Of a DNA stretch of 6,664 nt, positions 1 to 6,281 are shown piece after piece. The stretch is from positions 1 through 6,664 of the forward strand of contig JAUVQC010000074.1 in the NCBI GenBank assembly GCA_030598305.1. Reading direction: 5' to 3'. The notes under the pieces were generated by a model. The model worked only from the letters and a program-made list of their open reading frames with translations, was not told the DNA's origin and made no database searches. The stretch comes from Actinomycetes bacterium (GTDB lineage: Bacteria > Actinomycetota > Acidimicrobiia > UBA5794). How positions within the stretch are numbered: position 1 is the stretch's first letter; each line of letters begins with the position of its first letter. The position numbers and the translations under genes were made by a program.

Positions 1-224
1 CCACGCCTGATCTGCTGCCGGCGAACGTCAACACCGAGTTCGGCGCCGTATCCGCCACGCATCAGAACCTGAACGACGGCACCAACGAGGGTCTCGCGTG
101 TCACGACATCACGGCATTCTCCGTCCAATACCACCCCGAGGCAGCCCCCGGTCCCAACGATGCCTCCGCCCTCTTTGACCGGTTCGTCGACGTCGTGAAG
201 GGCACAGATGCCGAAACGAACTGA
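1..224 (+). CDS. carA: Carbamoyl-phosphate synthase small subunit, C-terminal fragment (5' end outside window)
   Basis: This is the last 73 codons of the glutaminase subunit of carbamoyl-phosphate synthase. CarA hydrolyses glutamine and channels ammonia to CarB for pyrimidine and arginine synthesis in the cytoplasm. The first complete codon is at position 3. The fragment ends the class I glutamine amidotransferase domain. The motif [12 protein letters not shown] is visible, with His at 132-134 and Glu at 138-140, matching His353 and Glu355 of the E. coli Cys-His-Glu triad. Upstream of it, [10 protein letters not shown] resembles the VTHKSLFDGT stretch of E. coli CarA. The nucleophilic Cys lies outside the window. 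The TGA stop at 222-224 is inside carB, a 17-base overlap, so the two subunits are probably translationally coupled. Identification is firm from the motif and the adjacent carB. Confidence 0.95.
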   Translation, partial: TPDLLPANVNTEFGAVSATHQNLNDGTNEGLACHDITAFSVQYHPEAAPGPNDASALFDRFVDVVKGTDAETN

Positions 225-3200
225 CATTCGGTCGATCCTCGTGATCGGATCTGGTCCGATCATCATCGGACAGGCCTGCGAATTCGACTACAGCGGCACC
301 CAGGCGGTGAAGGTTCTCCGCGAACATGGATATCGGGTCGTCCTCGTCAACTCGAATCCAGCCACGATCATGACGGATCCCGAATTCGCCGATGCAACGT
401 ACATCGAACCCATCATCGCTCCTGTTGTCGAGCAGATCCTGCGGAAGGAGATGCCCGACGCCGTTCTTCCCACCCTTGGCGGTCAGACGGCGTTGAACGT
501 GACGATGGAGCTCGCTGAGCGGAAGATCTTCGAGGAACTCGGCATCGAATTGATCGGGGCATCGCTCGAAGCGATCGAAGCGGCGGAGGATCGCGGTCGA
601 TTCAAACAGATCATGGACGAAGCGGGCATGCTGACAGCTCGCGGCCACTACGTCACAAACGTCGACGAGGCGCGCGCTGCAGCCGATGATCTTGGCTACC
701 CAGTCATGGTCCGTCCGAGCTACATACTTGGTGGCGGAGGCACTGGTCTTGCGTACAACGAGTCCGAATTCGAGCAGATCGTCCGGGACGGCTTTGACGC
801 CTCACCGGTTGGCGAAGTATTGATCGAGGAATCCATATACGGATGGAAGGAATTCGAACTCGAGGTCATGCGCGATGGTGCTGACAACGCCGTGATCGTC
901 TGCTCCATCGAGAACCTCGATCCCATGGGCATCCACACGGGGGATTCGATAACTGTGGCACCTGCAATGACACTCTCTGACCGTGAGTATCAGGAGATGC
1001 GCGACGAGGCTATTGCCTGCCTGCGCGTCATCGGTGTTGAGACCGGTGGATCCAATGTCCAGTTCGCTGTGGACCCTGCGTCGGGCCGTCGGATCATCAT
1101 CGAGATGAACCCGCGGGTCTCTCGTTCATCCGCGCTTGCCTCCAAGGCCACCGGCTTCCCGATCGCAAAGATGGCTGCGATGCTTGCGGTCGGTTTCACC
1201 CTCGATGAAATCGCGAACGACATCACGGGTGCGACACCCGCATCATTCGAACCCGCGCTTGATTACGTCGTCGTCAAGGCGCCGCGCTTCGATTTCTCCA
1301 AGTTTCCCTCTGTTGAACCGGTTCTTGGCACGTCGATGCAGTCCGTCGGAGAGGCCATGGCTATCGGTAGAACGTTCCCCGAGGCCCTTCAGAAGGCTCT
1401 CAGAAGCCTCGAAACGGGGCGACACGGCCTCAACGCGGATCCCGCAGAGGGCGACCAGCAGCAGATCTCCGACGATGATCTTGCGAGCCGTATCAGCGTG
1501 CCAAGCCCTGACCGGCTGTACGAGGTCGCCGAGTCCATACGGCGCGGCTCCTCAATTGAGGGGATTTCAGCCTCCACGTACATCGACCCCTGGTTCCTCG
1601 ACCAGATGGCACAGATCGTCTCGTTCCGCAAGTTGCTCGAATCAAGCGATGATCGCTCGGCTGAGAGAATCATCGAAGCGAAGCGGCTGGGATTCTCCGA
1701 CGTGCAGCTTGCACATCTTTGGGATATGGACATCGCGGGCATCGCAGCGTTACGGCGGTCCAACGGCATCGACGTCACCTACAAGACAGTCGATACGTGT
1801 GCCGCCGAATTCGAGGCGGAAACACCCTACTTCTACTCGACATTCGAAGATGAATCCGAGGTGCCAGAGCCCGGATCCAGGACGGTGATGGTGCTCGGAT
1901 CGGGTCCGAACAGGATCGGTCAGGGAATCGAATTTGACTACTGCTGCGTGCACGCTGCATTCGCGCTAGAGGACGCCGGATACGAAACTGTCATGGTCAA
2001 CTGCAACCCAGAGACCGTCTCGACGGACTACGACACATCAACACGTCTCTACTTCGAACCGCTCACCACGGAGGACGTACTTGGGATCGTCAGGGCCGAA
2101 CGTCCCCTGGCTGTCATCGTGCAGCTCGGGGGTCAGACTCCGCTTGGGCTGGCGCACGACCTCGAATCCGCCGGCGTGATGATCGCTGGGACGACACCTG
2201 ACTCCATCGACATGGCAGAGGACAGGCAACGCTTCTCCGCTCTCTGTGCAGAGCACGGGATCCGTCAGCCTGCCCACGGCACTGCGATGAGTGTTGCCGA
2301 CGCGATGGCGGTCGTTGATGACATCGGACTCCCAGCAATGGTGCGTCCGTCGTACGTGCTCGGCGGTCGTGCCATGAGGATCATCTACAGCGTCGAGGAT
2401 CTCAGCGCCTACCTCGCTGATCTCTATGGTGCAACACCAGGTGGGGAGGTGGACCTGAGCGAGTCGCCTCTTCTCATCGACCGATTCCTGGAGTCGGCGA
2501 TCGAGGTCGACGTCGATGCGGTCTTCGATGGCGACGAGATCTACATCGGTGGCATCATGGAGCATGTCGAAGAGGCTGGCGTTCACTCGGGAGATTCTGC
2601 ATGTGTCGTGCCACCGCCAACGCTCAGCGCTGACGTGATCGACCATGTCGTCCGGGACACGATCAAGCTCGCAAGGGGCCTTGAAGTTGTTGGTCTGCTC
2701 AACATCCAGTTCGCCATCCGCGGTGAGGACGTCTTCGTCCTGGAGGCCAATCCAAGAGCGTCGCGCACGATCCCATTCATTTCGAAGGCGACGGGAATCC
2801 CCCTCGCAAAGGTCGCCACGCGGGTCATGATGGGCGAGAAGCTCATCGATCTCAGGGCCGCAGGCATCGTTCCCGCAAGGCCTGTCCAACTACCGTACGC
2901 CGCGGTCAAGGAGGCGGTGCTCCCATGGAAACGGTTTCCGAACGAAGACACACTTCTTGGACCGGAGATGCGTGCGACTGGAGAAGTCATGGGTCTGGGA
3001 CCGACTGTCGCCGTTGCGTACTCAAGAGCACTGAAAGGTGCTGGACACAGGGTGCCATCGGAGGGAGCCGCGTTCATCTCATTGGCAGACAGGGACAAGG
3101 CATCCGGTGTGGAATGTGCAGCGTTGCTCGCCGATCTAGGTTTCAAACTCTTCGCGACCCACGGCACAGCGGGTCACCTCGCTCGCAACGGCATATCCGC

Positions 3201-3468
3201 GACCCATGTCGACAAGGTTGGGGAGGGTTCCTACGATCCTGTGCGCCTGATAGAAGACGGGCGCATCGATCTTGTGGTCAACACACCTGCTGGCGGTAAG
3301 GCTCGCGGCGATGGCCGAATAATCAGGCTTGCAGCCACGCGACACGGCATCCCGTGTGTGACAACAGCAGAGGGCGGTCTCGCCGTCGTGAAATCGATTG
3401 AAGCGGAGCGCAACGAGGATATTGCGGTGACGAGTATCCAAGATCTGCATGCAGAGGCCGGACTCTGA
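208..3468 (+). CDS. carB: Carbamoyl-phosphate synthase large subunit
   Basis: CarB makes carbamoyl phosphate from bicarbonate, ammonia (from CarA) and two ATP. The 1086 residues are close to E. coli CarB (1073). Four regions are seen in order: carboxyphosphate ATP-grasp half (about 1-405), oligomerisation domain (about 406-555), carbamoyl-phosphate ATP-grasp half (about 556-940) and MGS-like allosteric domain (about 941-1086). The halves carry paired motifs: GSGPIIIGQ at 14-22 and GSGPNRIGQ at 564-572, then [16 protein letters not shown] at 301-316 and [16 protein letters not shown] at 848-863. The allosteric domain keeps ATHGTA (983-988), a Lys at 1003 matching E. coli Lys993, and VNT (1024-1026), so nucleotide regulation is likely, although the effector cannot be read from sequence. 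The ATG at 208 follows a modest GAAGGG (197-202) at 5-base spacing and lies inside carA. The stop shares one base with the pyrD start. The gene is intact, with no missing motif noticed. Confidence 0.98.
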   Translation: MPKRTDIRSILVIGSGPIIIGQACEFDYSGTQAVKVLREHGYRVVLVNSNPATIMTDPEFADATYIEPIIAPVVEQILRKEMPDAVLPTLGGQTALNVTMELAERKIFEELGIELIGASLEAIEAAEDRGRFKQIMDEAGMLTARGHYVTNVDEARAAADDLGYPVMVRPSYILGGGGTGLAYNESEFEQIVRDGFDASPVGEVLIEESIYGWKEFELEVMRDGADNAVIVCSIENLDPMGIHTGDSITVAPAMTLSDREYQEMRDEAIACLRVIGVETGGSNVQFAVDPASGRRIIIEMNPRVSRSSALASKATGFPIAKMAAMLAVGFTLDEIANDITGATPASFEPALDYVVVKAPRFDFSKFPSVEPVLGTSMQSVGEAMAIGRTFPEALQKALRSLETGRHGLNADPAEGDQQQISDDDLASRISVPSPDRLYEVAESIRRGSSIEGISASTYIDPWFLDQMAQIVSFRKLLESSDDRSAERIIEAKRLGFSDVQLAHLWDMDIAGIAALRRSNGIDVTYKTVDTCAAEFEAETPYFYSTFEDESEVPEPGSRTVMVLGSGPNRIGQGIEFDYCCVHAAFALEDAGYETVMVNCNPETVSTDYDTSTRLYFEPLTTEDVLGIVRAERPLAVIVQLGGQTPLGLAHDLESAGVMIAGTTPDSIDMAEDRQRFSALCAEHGIRQPAHGTAMSVADAMAVVDDIGLPAMVRPSYVLGGRAMRIIYSVEDLSAYLADLYGATPGGEVDLSESPLLIDRFLESAIEVDVDAVFDGDEIYIGGIMEHVEEAGVHSGDSACVVPPPTLSADVIDHVVRDTIKLARGLEVVGLLNIQFAIRGEDVFVLEANPRASRTIPFISKATGIPLAKVATRVMMGEKLIDLRAAGIVPARPVQLPYAAVKEAVLPWKRFPNEDTLLGPEMRATGEVMGLGPTVAVAYSRALKGAGHRVPSEGAAFISLADRDKASGVECAALLADLGFKLFATHGTAGHLARNGISATHVDKVGEGSYDPVRLIEDGRIDLVVNTPAGGKARGDGRIIRLAATRHGIPCVTTAEGGLAVVKSIEAERNEDIAVTSIQDLHAEAGL

Positions 3469-4373
3469 TGAACCTATCGACTTCACTTGGTGCGTACGAG
3501 TTGTCGTCACCTCTCATTGCTGCTTCAGGCACGGTCGGCTCGATCGTCGACTTCTGCGATGTGATCGACTTCTCCCTCTATGGAGCTGCGACAGGCAAGT
3601 CGGTGGCTCCCGAAGCATGGGCCGGTCGCGAGCCACCACGGATGGCGCCGATCGACACCGGAATGCTGAACGGCATTGGGATACAGAACCCGGGCATCAC
3701 CGCATGGATCAAGAGATACGGTGACGATCTGGAGGCAATACCCACCGCCATCTGGGGGAGTGCCGTGGCCCATGACGCCGATGGCTTCGCTGTCGTCGCT
3801 GCCGCCATGGAGGAAGCCGGTGTTGCCTCTGTCGAGATCAACCTCTCCTGCCCCAATCTCGATGGTGTTCCGTTCGCGCTTGACGCTGTCCGTTCTGGGG
3901 AAGTTGTACGAGCCGTGCGCGCCGCGACGAAACTTCCAATCGGAGCGAAGCTCTCATCTGATGCTCGACCCATCAGTGCCATCGCTGCAGCAGTCCAGGA
4001 GGCAGGTGCCGATTGGGTGGTTGTGTCCAACACCGTTATGGGTGCAAGCATCGATCCGGAGACACGTAGGCCGGTGCTCAGCGGGTTGATCGGCGGGTAC
4101 AGTGGGACACCGGTCCGCCCGATCGCGATGAGAAGCGTGCTCGAGGTGGCACGGGACATACCCGGACTACCGATCGTCGGTTGTGGGGGTGCATCGACCG
4201 CAGCCCACGTCGTCGAATTCCTGCTCGCCGGGGCATCCGCTGTTGCGCTCGGATCGGTGCACTTCAGAACTCCCCGGGTGGCAGTACGTGTCACAAAGGA
4301 TCTCGAGAGGTACATGAAGCGCCACGGAGTATCCACGATGTCGGACCTGATCGGAGCGTATGAACCATGGTGA
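3468..4373 (+). CDS. pyrD: Dihydroorotate dehydrogenase, class 1B-type catalytic subunit
   Basis: This cytosolic FMN-binding TIM-barrel enzyme of 301 residues oxidises dihydroorotate to orotate, the fourth step of UMP synthesis. Class 1 is assigned from the catalytic Cys128 in NLSCPN (125-130); class 2 quinone-linked enzymes have Ser there. The 1B subtype is suggested by GKSVAP (43-48, Lys44), GMLNGIGIQNPG (65-76), KLS (161-163), SNTVMGASID (187-196), GGYSGTPVRPIAMR (209-222) and GCGG (238-241). No N-terminal membrane-association extension is present, unlike class 2. Class 1B enzymes normally pair with PyrK, an FAD/2Fe-2S protein that passes electrons to NAD+, but no pyrK lies between carB and pyrD or elsewhere in the window. 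The ATG overlaps the carB stop as TGATG, with a weak AGAGG (3453-3457) 10 bases upstream, so coupling to carB translation is likely. The tail overlaps pyrF by 7 bases. The PyrK-dependent electron route is inference. Confidence 0.93.
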   Translation: MNLSTSLGAYELSSPLIAASGTVGSIVDFCDVIDFSLYGAATGKSVAPEAWAGREPPRMAPIDTGMLNGIGIQNPGITAWIKRYGDDLEAIPTAIWGSAVAHDADGFAVVAAAMEEAGVASVEINLSCPNLDGVPFALDAVRSGEVVRAVRAATKLPIGAKLSSDARPISAIAAAVQEAGADWVVVSNTVMGASIDPETRRPVLSGLIGGYSGTPVRPIAMRSVLEVARDIPGLPIVGCGGASTAAHVVEFLLAGASAVALGSVHFRTPRVAVRVTKDLERYMKRHGVSTMSDLIGAYEPW

Positions 4374-5065
4374 ACAGCAATCCGATCATCGTCGCCCTGG
4401 ACATGAGGACAGCGGAGGAGGCTGTCGCGATGGCCCAGACCGTTGAGCCACACGTCGGCGCCTTCAAAATCGGACTCGGACTGCTCCATGGCCCCGGACC
4501 AGCGACGATCGATGCGCTGGTGCGCCTTGGCAAGCCTGTCTTCGTTGACGCGAAGCTCCATGACATCCCAAGCCAGGTACGAGCTGCAGCTGAACGCCTG
4601 GGGAAGCACGGTGCCCGCTGGGTCACCGCCCACGTCTCCGGAGGAATCGCCATGCTCCAGGCGGCCGTGGAAGGCCTTTCTGCGGGTGCGGCGGGTGCGG
4701 AAGCCGGAATCCTGGGCGTGTCCGTTCTCACCTCTCTCGACAAGGCAGATCTCGAGCGTGTCGGCATCCAGCGCTCGCCCGGACAGCTCGTCGGGAAGAT
4801 GGCAAAGGTCGCAGCCGTTGCGGGGTGCGAAGGCCTGGTGTGCTCACCACAGGAGCTCAATGTCGTCACCCAAGCAGCCCCCGGATTGCTCAGGGTCACG
4901 CCCGGCATCAGGCCGACCTCCCTCGGGGATGACCAGTCACGCATAGCAACTCCTCGAGAGGCGATCGACAGGGGAGCGTCATTCCTGGTTATCGGCAGAC
5001 CCATCACACAGGACCCCAACCCGTCCGAAGCCGCAGAACGGATCCTGCAATCGCTCACTGGTTAG
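4367..5065 (+). CDS. pyrF: Orotidine 5'-phosphate decarboxylase, group I
   Basis: PyrF decarboxylates OMP to UMP, the last step of de novo pyrimidine synthesis. The 232-residue TIM barrel has the expected active-site elements: ALD (10-12), FKIGLGLL (33-40, Lys34), the charged tetrad region DAKLHDIP (61-68; Asp61, Lys63, Asp66), TPGIRP (178-183) and VIGRPIT (208-214, Arg211 for phosphate). Length and the DAKLHDIP arrangement fit the short group I enzymes (E. coli, Bacillus), not the longer group II type of M. tuberculosis. The residues after DIP are SQ, where NT is common in the family. ATG at 4367 is chosen because GGAG (4353-4356) sits 10 bases upstream; the adjacent GTG at 4370 is an alternative. 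It overlaps the pyrD stop by 7 bases. An alanine/glycine-rich stretch at residues 106-111 comes from a 9-base tandem duplication. Confidence 0.96.
   Translation: MVNSNPIIVALDMRTAEEAVAMAQTVEPHVGAFKIGLGLLHGPGPATIDALVRLGKPVFVDAKLHDIPSQVRAAAERLGKHGARWVTAHVSGGIAMLQAAVEGLSAGAAGAEAGILGVSVLTSLDKADLERVGIQRSPGQLVGKMAKVAAVAGCEGLVCSPQELNVVTQAAPGLLRVTPGIRPTSLGDDQSRIATPREAIDRGASFLVIGRPITQDPNPSEAAERILQSLTG
4682..4699 (+). repeat. Two-copy 9-bp tandem repeat inside pyrF
   Basis: The unit GCGGGTGCG occurs twice, perfectly and in frame, encoding Ala-Gly-Ala twice at residues 106-111 of PyrF. It lies between the beta-strand ending WVTAHVSGG and the next strand GILGVSVL, probably in a surface helix or loop. It is most simply a small slippage duplication with no effect on frame. 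Confidence 0.6.
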
Positions 5066-5095
5066 CGCTCAGTTCCCGGTTCTCATCTCCTGTCC

Positions 5096-5104
5096 TGATA
5101 CAGT
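5096..5104 (+). promoter_or_regulatory. Possible extended -10 promoter for mihF
   Basis: The 57-base gap between pyrF and mihF contains TGATACAGT, which fits an extended -10 element (TG-N-TANNNT, hexamer TACAGT at 5099-5104). No convincing -35 box is seen about 17 bases upstream. Initiation about 7 bases downstream would begin almost at the Shine-Dalgarno of mihF, giving a very short leader. The gap is the largest in the window and is the natural place for an internal promoter separating pyrimidine genes from mihF-gmk. This is a weak call. Confidence 0.25.
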
Positions 5105-5111
5105 GCTCGTC

Positions 5112-5116
5112 GGAGG
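5112..5116 (+). promoter_or_regulatory. Strong ribosome binding site of mihF
   Basis: GGAGG lies 6 bases before the ATG at 5123. It is the best Shine-Dalgarno in the window and fits a highly produced nucleoid protein. It fixes the mihF start at 5123. Confidence 0.8.
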
Positions 5117-5122
5117 AACGAC

Positions 5123-5434
5123 ATGGCATTGCCAGAAATGACCGACGAACAAAGGACCGCCGCGCTGCAGCGAGCCGGTGAGGCCCGACGGCTGCGCGCC
5201 GAAGTCAAGCAGCTCCTGAAGACGGGGAGCCTCAGCTTTGCTGACGTCCTCGAACGGGCGGAAGAGGACGATCTGATCGCCGGTACGAAGATCAAAGCGA
5301 TCATCGTGTCGATGCCCCACATGGGCAAAGTGAGCACGAAGCGCTTGATGGAAGAGATTGGAATCGCAGAGAATCGTACAATCAGGGGCCTTGGATCCAA
5401 CCAACGCAAGGCGCTTCTTGAACAATTCTCGTAG
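5123..5434 (+). CDS. mihF: Integration host factor, actinobacterial type (mIHF)
   Basis: This 103-residue basic protein matches the actinobacterial nucleoid-associated mIHF/sIHF family, which binds and bends DNA and is unrelated in sequence to proteobacterial IHF alpha/beta. The family-like N-terminus ALPEMTDEQRTAAL (2-15) is followed by an Arg/Lys-rich helix (AGEARRLRAEVKQLLK, about 18-33) and a C-terminal helix-two-turn-helix region: MPHMGKVSTKRLMEEI (64-79), then RTIRGLGSNQRKALLEQF (85-102). GKV and RGLG are conserved family elements likely to touch the DNA backbone. Length is close to the core of M. tuberculosis mIHF. Its position just upstream of gmk-rpoZ-coaBC is the standard actinobacterial arrangement and is the main phylum marker here. 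The last 17 bases are shared with the preferred gmk start. Regulation may come from a promoter in the preceding gap. Confidence 0.95.
   Translation: MALPEMTDEQRTAALQRAGEARRLRAEVKQLLKTGSLSFADVLERAEEDDLIAGTKIKAIIVSMPHMGKVSTKRLMEEIGIAENRTIRGLGSNQRKALLEQFS
5408..5411 (+). promoter_or_regulatory. Ribosome binding site deciding the gmk start
   Basis: AAGG, within the mihF coding region, sits 6 bases before the TTG at 5418. The other in-frame starts, TTG at 5391 and TTG at 5358, have purine runs only 2-3 bases away, which is too close. No in-frame ATG or GTG exists before the P-loop. This supports initiation at 5418. Confidence 0.5.
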
Positions 5435-6002
5435 CTCGAGGCTCATCGTCATCTCCGGCCCATCCGGGGTCGGGAAATCCAGCATCGTCGAAGCCCTTCT
5501 CGCCCGAACATCGTCGTTGTTCTCCGTATCAGCGACCACCCGGCTTCCGCGACGAAACGAGGTCGATGGGGTGGATTATCACTTCGTCGATCGCGGTGCC
5601 TTCCTCGCGAAAGTTGCAAGCGGCGAAGTCCTCGAATGGGCCGAGTACGGCGGATACCTATACGGAACACTGCGATCCGCCGTTGATCCGATCCTTGCAT
5701 CAGGTACCAATGTGATCCTCGACATCGAGAATGAGGGGGCGAAACAGATCCGAGCAAACTTCCCAGACGCCGTGTTGATCTTTGTCTCGCCGCCGGACCT
5801 GGAGACGCTTGCTGCCCGGCTGGATGGGCGGGCAGATACCCCCGAGCGCGATGTCGAGTTGAGGCTGGCGGTCGCGGCAGAGCAGATGGCGGAGGCACCG
5901 AGCGTGTATGACCACGTAGTGACGAACGACGAACTTGCGCGAGCGATCGACGAGATTCTCGATATACTCGGGGTCGCTGGCACCGATGTGTCTGTACAAT
6001 GA
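5418..6002 (+). CDS. gmk: Guanylate kinase
   Basis: Gmk phosphorylates GMP (and dGMP) with ATP to GDP in the cytoplasm, an essential step to GTP. From TTG 5418 the protein has 194 residues. It shows the P-loop GPSGVGKS (14-21), the GMP-binding segment SATTRLPR to EVDGVDYHF (38-56; Arg42, Tyr54), EWAEYGGYLYGT (73-84; Glu73), the strand LDIENEGA (101-108) and the lid GRADTPERDVELRL (137-150). The start is inferred: no ATG or GTG precedes the P-loop, and TTG codons at 5358, 5391 and 5418 are all possible. The 5418 start has the best-spaced Shine-Dalgarno and gives a usual short N-terminus; 5358 would add 20 residues within mihF. The motif LDIENEGA differs from the common LEIDxQGA by exchanged acidic residues. 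The 17-base overlap with mihF suggests coupled translation. Confidence 0.93.
   Translation: MNNSRSSRLIVISGPSGVGKSSIVEALLARTSSLFSVSATTRLPRRNEVDGVDYHFVDRGAFLAKVASGEVLEWAEYGGYLYGTLRSAVDPILASGTNVILDIENEGAKQIRANFPDAVLIFVSPPDLETLAARLDGRADTPERDVELRLAVAAEQMAEAPSVYDHVVTNDELARAIDEILDILGVAGTDVSVQ
5963..6000 (+). promoter_or_regulatory. Two -10-like hexamers at the 3' end of gmk, possible rpoZ promoter
   Basis: TATACT at 5963-5968 and TACAAT at 5995-6000 each match the bacterial -10 consensus at 5 of 6 positions, in otherwise GC-rich sequence 45-80 bases before rpoZ. Neither has a recognisable TTGACA-like -35 at 16-18 bases. Both lie within gmk codons, so they may be coincidental. If real, either would let rpoZ-coaBC be transcribed apart from gmk. 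Confidence 0.2.
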
Positions 6003-6030
6003 CGCCTTCACCAATCCAAGGTACAACCCG

Positions 6031-6035
6031 AGGAG
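6031..6035 (+). promoter_or_regulatory. Ribosome binding site of rpoZ
   Basis: AGGAG in the 42-base gap after gmk lies 9 bases before ATG 6045 and 12 before the adjacent ATG 6048. The spacing favours 6045 as the start. Confidence 0.6.
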
Positions 6036-6044
6036 CACGACGCC

Positions 6045-6278
6045 ATGATGACTGAACCACCAATCGGAGACGTAGTCGCAAAAACGAATTCGCGCTTCGC
6101 TCTCGTTGTGTTGGCAGCCCGCCGTGCACGCCAGATCAACGCATATTTCAACGAGCTCGGTGCAGGAATCGGTGGATACGTACCGCCCCAGGTCCATTCG
6201 CTTTCACGCAAGCCTCTGTCCATCGCTCTAGAAGAGATCTATGAAGACAAGGTTGTTATCGCTCCGATCGAGGAGTAG
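6045..6278 (+). CDS. rpoZ: DNA-directed RNA polymerase subunit omega
   Basis: Omega is the small subunit that binds the beta' C-terminal region and helps RNA polymerase assemble. The 77-residue protein has the family core SRFALVVLAARRARQIN (16-32), with the signature RARQI (27-31), then an actinobacterial-type linker (ELGAGIGGYVPPQV, 37-50), and a second conserved segment KPLSIALEEI (56-65). It is shorter than E. coli omega (91) and clearly shorter than the roughly 110-residue mycobacterial form, mostly at the N-terminus. The N-terminus MMTEPP lacks the MARVT-like start that forms part of ppGpp site 1 in E. coli. The gene sits between gmk and coaBC as in other Actinobacteria. Either of two consecutive ATGs could be used; 6045 has the better-spaced Shine-Dalgarno. 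Confidence 0.95.
   Translation: MMTEPPIGDVVAKTNSRFALVVLAARRARQINAYFNELGAGIGGYVPPQVHSLSRKPLSIALEEIYEDKVVIAPIEE
6271..6275 (+). promoter_or_regulatory. Ribosome binding site of coaBC, inside rpoZ
   Basis: AGGAG forms the last codons of rpoZ and abuts its TAG stop. It lies 6 bases before the GTG at 6282, which decides that start and implies that ribosomes ending rpoZ can begin coaBC. Confidence 0.65.
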
Positions 6279-6281
6279 ATC

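Noticed and set aside
1136..1888. 250-codon + strand frame within carB
   Set aside because: It is an out-of-frame shadow, rich in Ser, Arg and Pro, in a region where CarB is intact and conserved.
241..1940. Similar DNA at 241-290 and 1891-1940, 1650 bases apart
   Set aside because: It is the known ancient internal duplication of CarB's two ATP-grasp halves, not a recent repeat or mobile sequence.
2038..2889. 283-codon open frame on the minus strand opposite carB
   Set aside because: It lies wholly within the conserved second ATP-grasp half of CarB, and its composition looks like a translated shadow with no recognisable motif.
3578..4633. Long open frame on the minus strand (351 codons) opposite pyrD and pyrF
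   Set aside because: Its product resembles no family I know, it is antisense to two clear enzymes, and long antisense frames are expected in GC-rich coding DNA.
5358..5417. Longer gmk beginning at TTG 5358 (20 extra residues)
   Set aside because: It would overlap mihF by 77 bases, its purine-rich run is only 3 bases from the start, and the extra residues are not part of the Gmk fold. It remains possible.
6003..6044. Intrinsic terminator between gmk and rpoZ
   Set aside because: No stable GC-rich hairpin followed by a T run is visible in these 42 bases.
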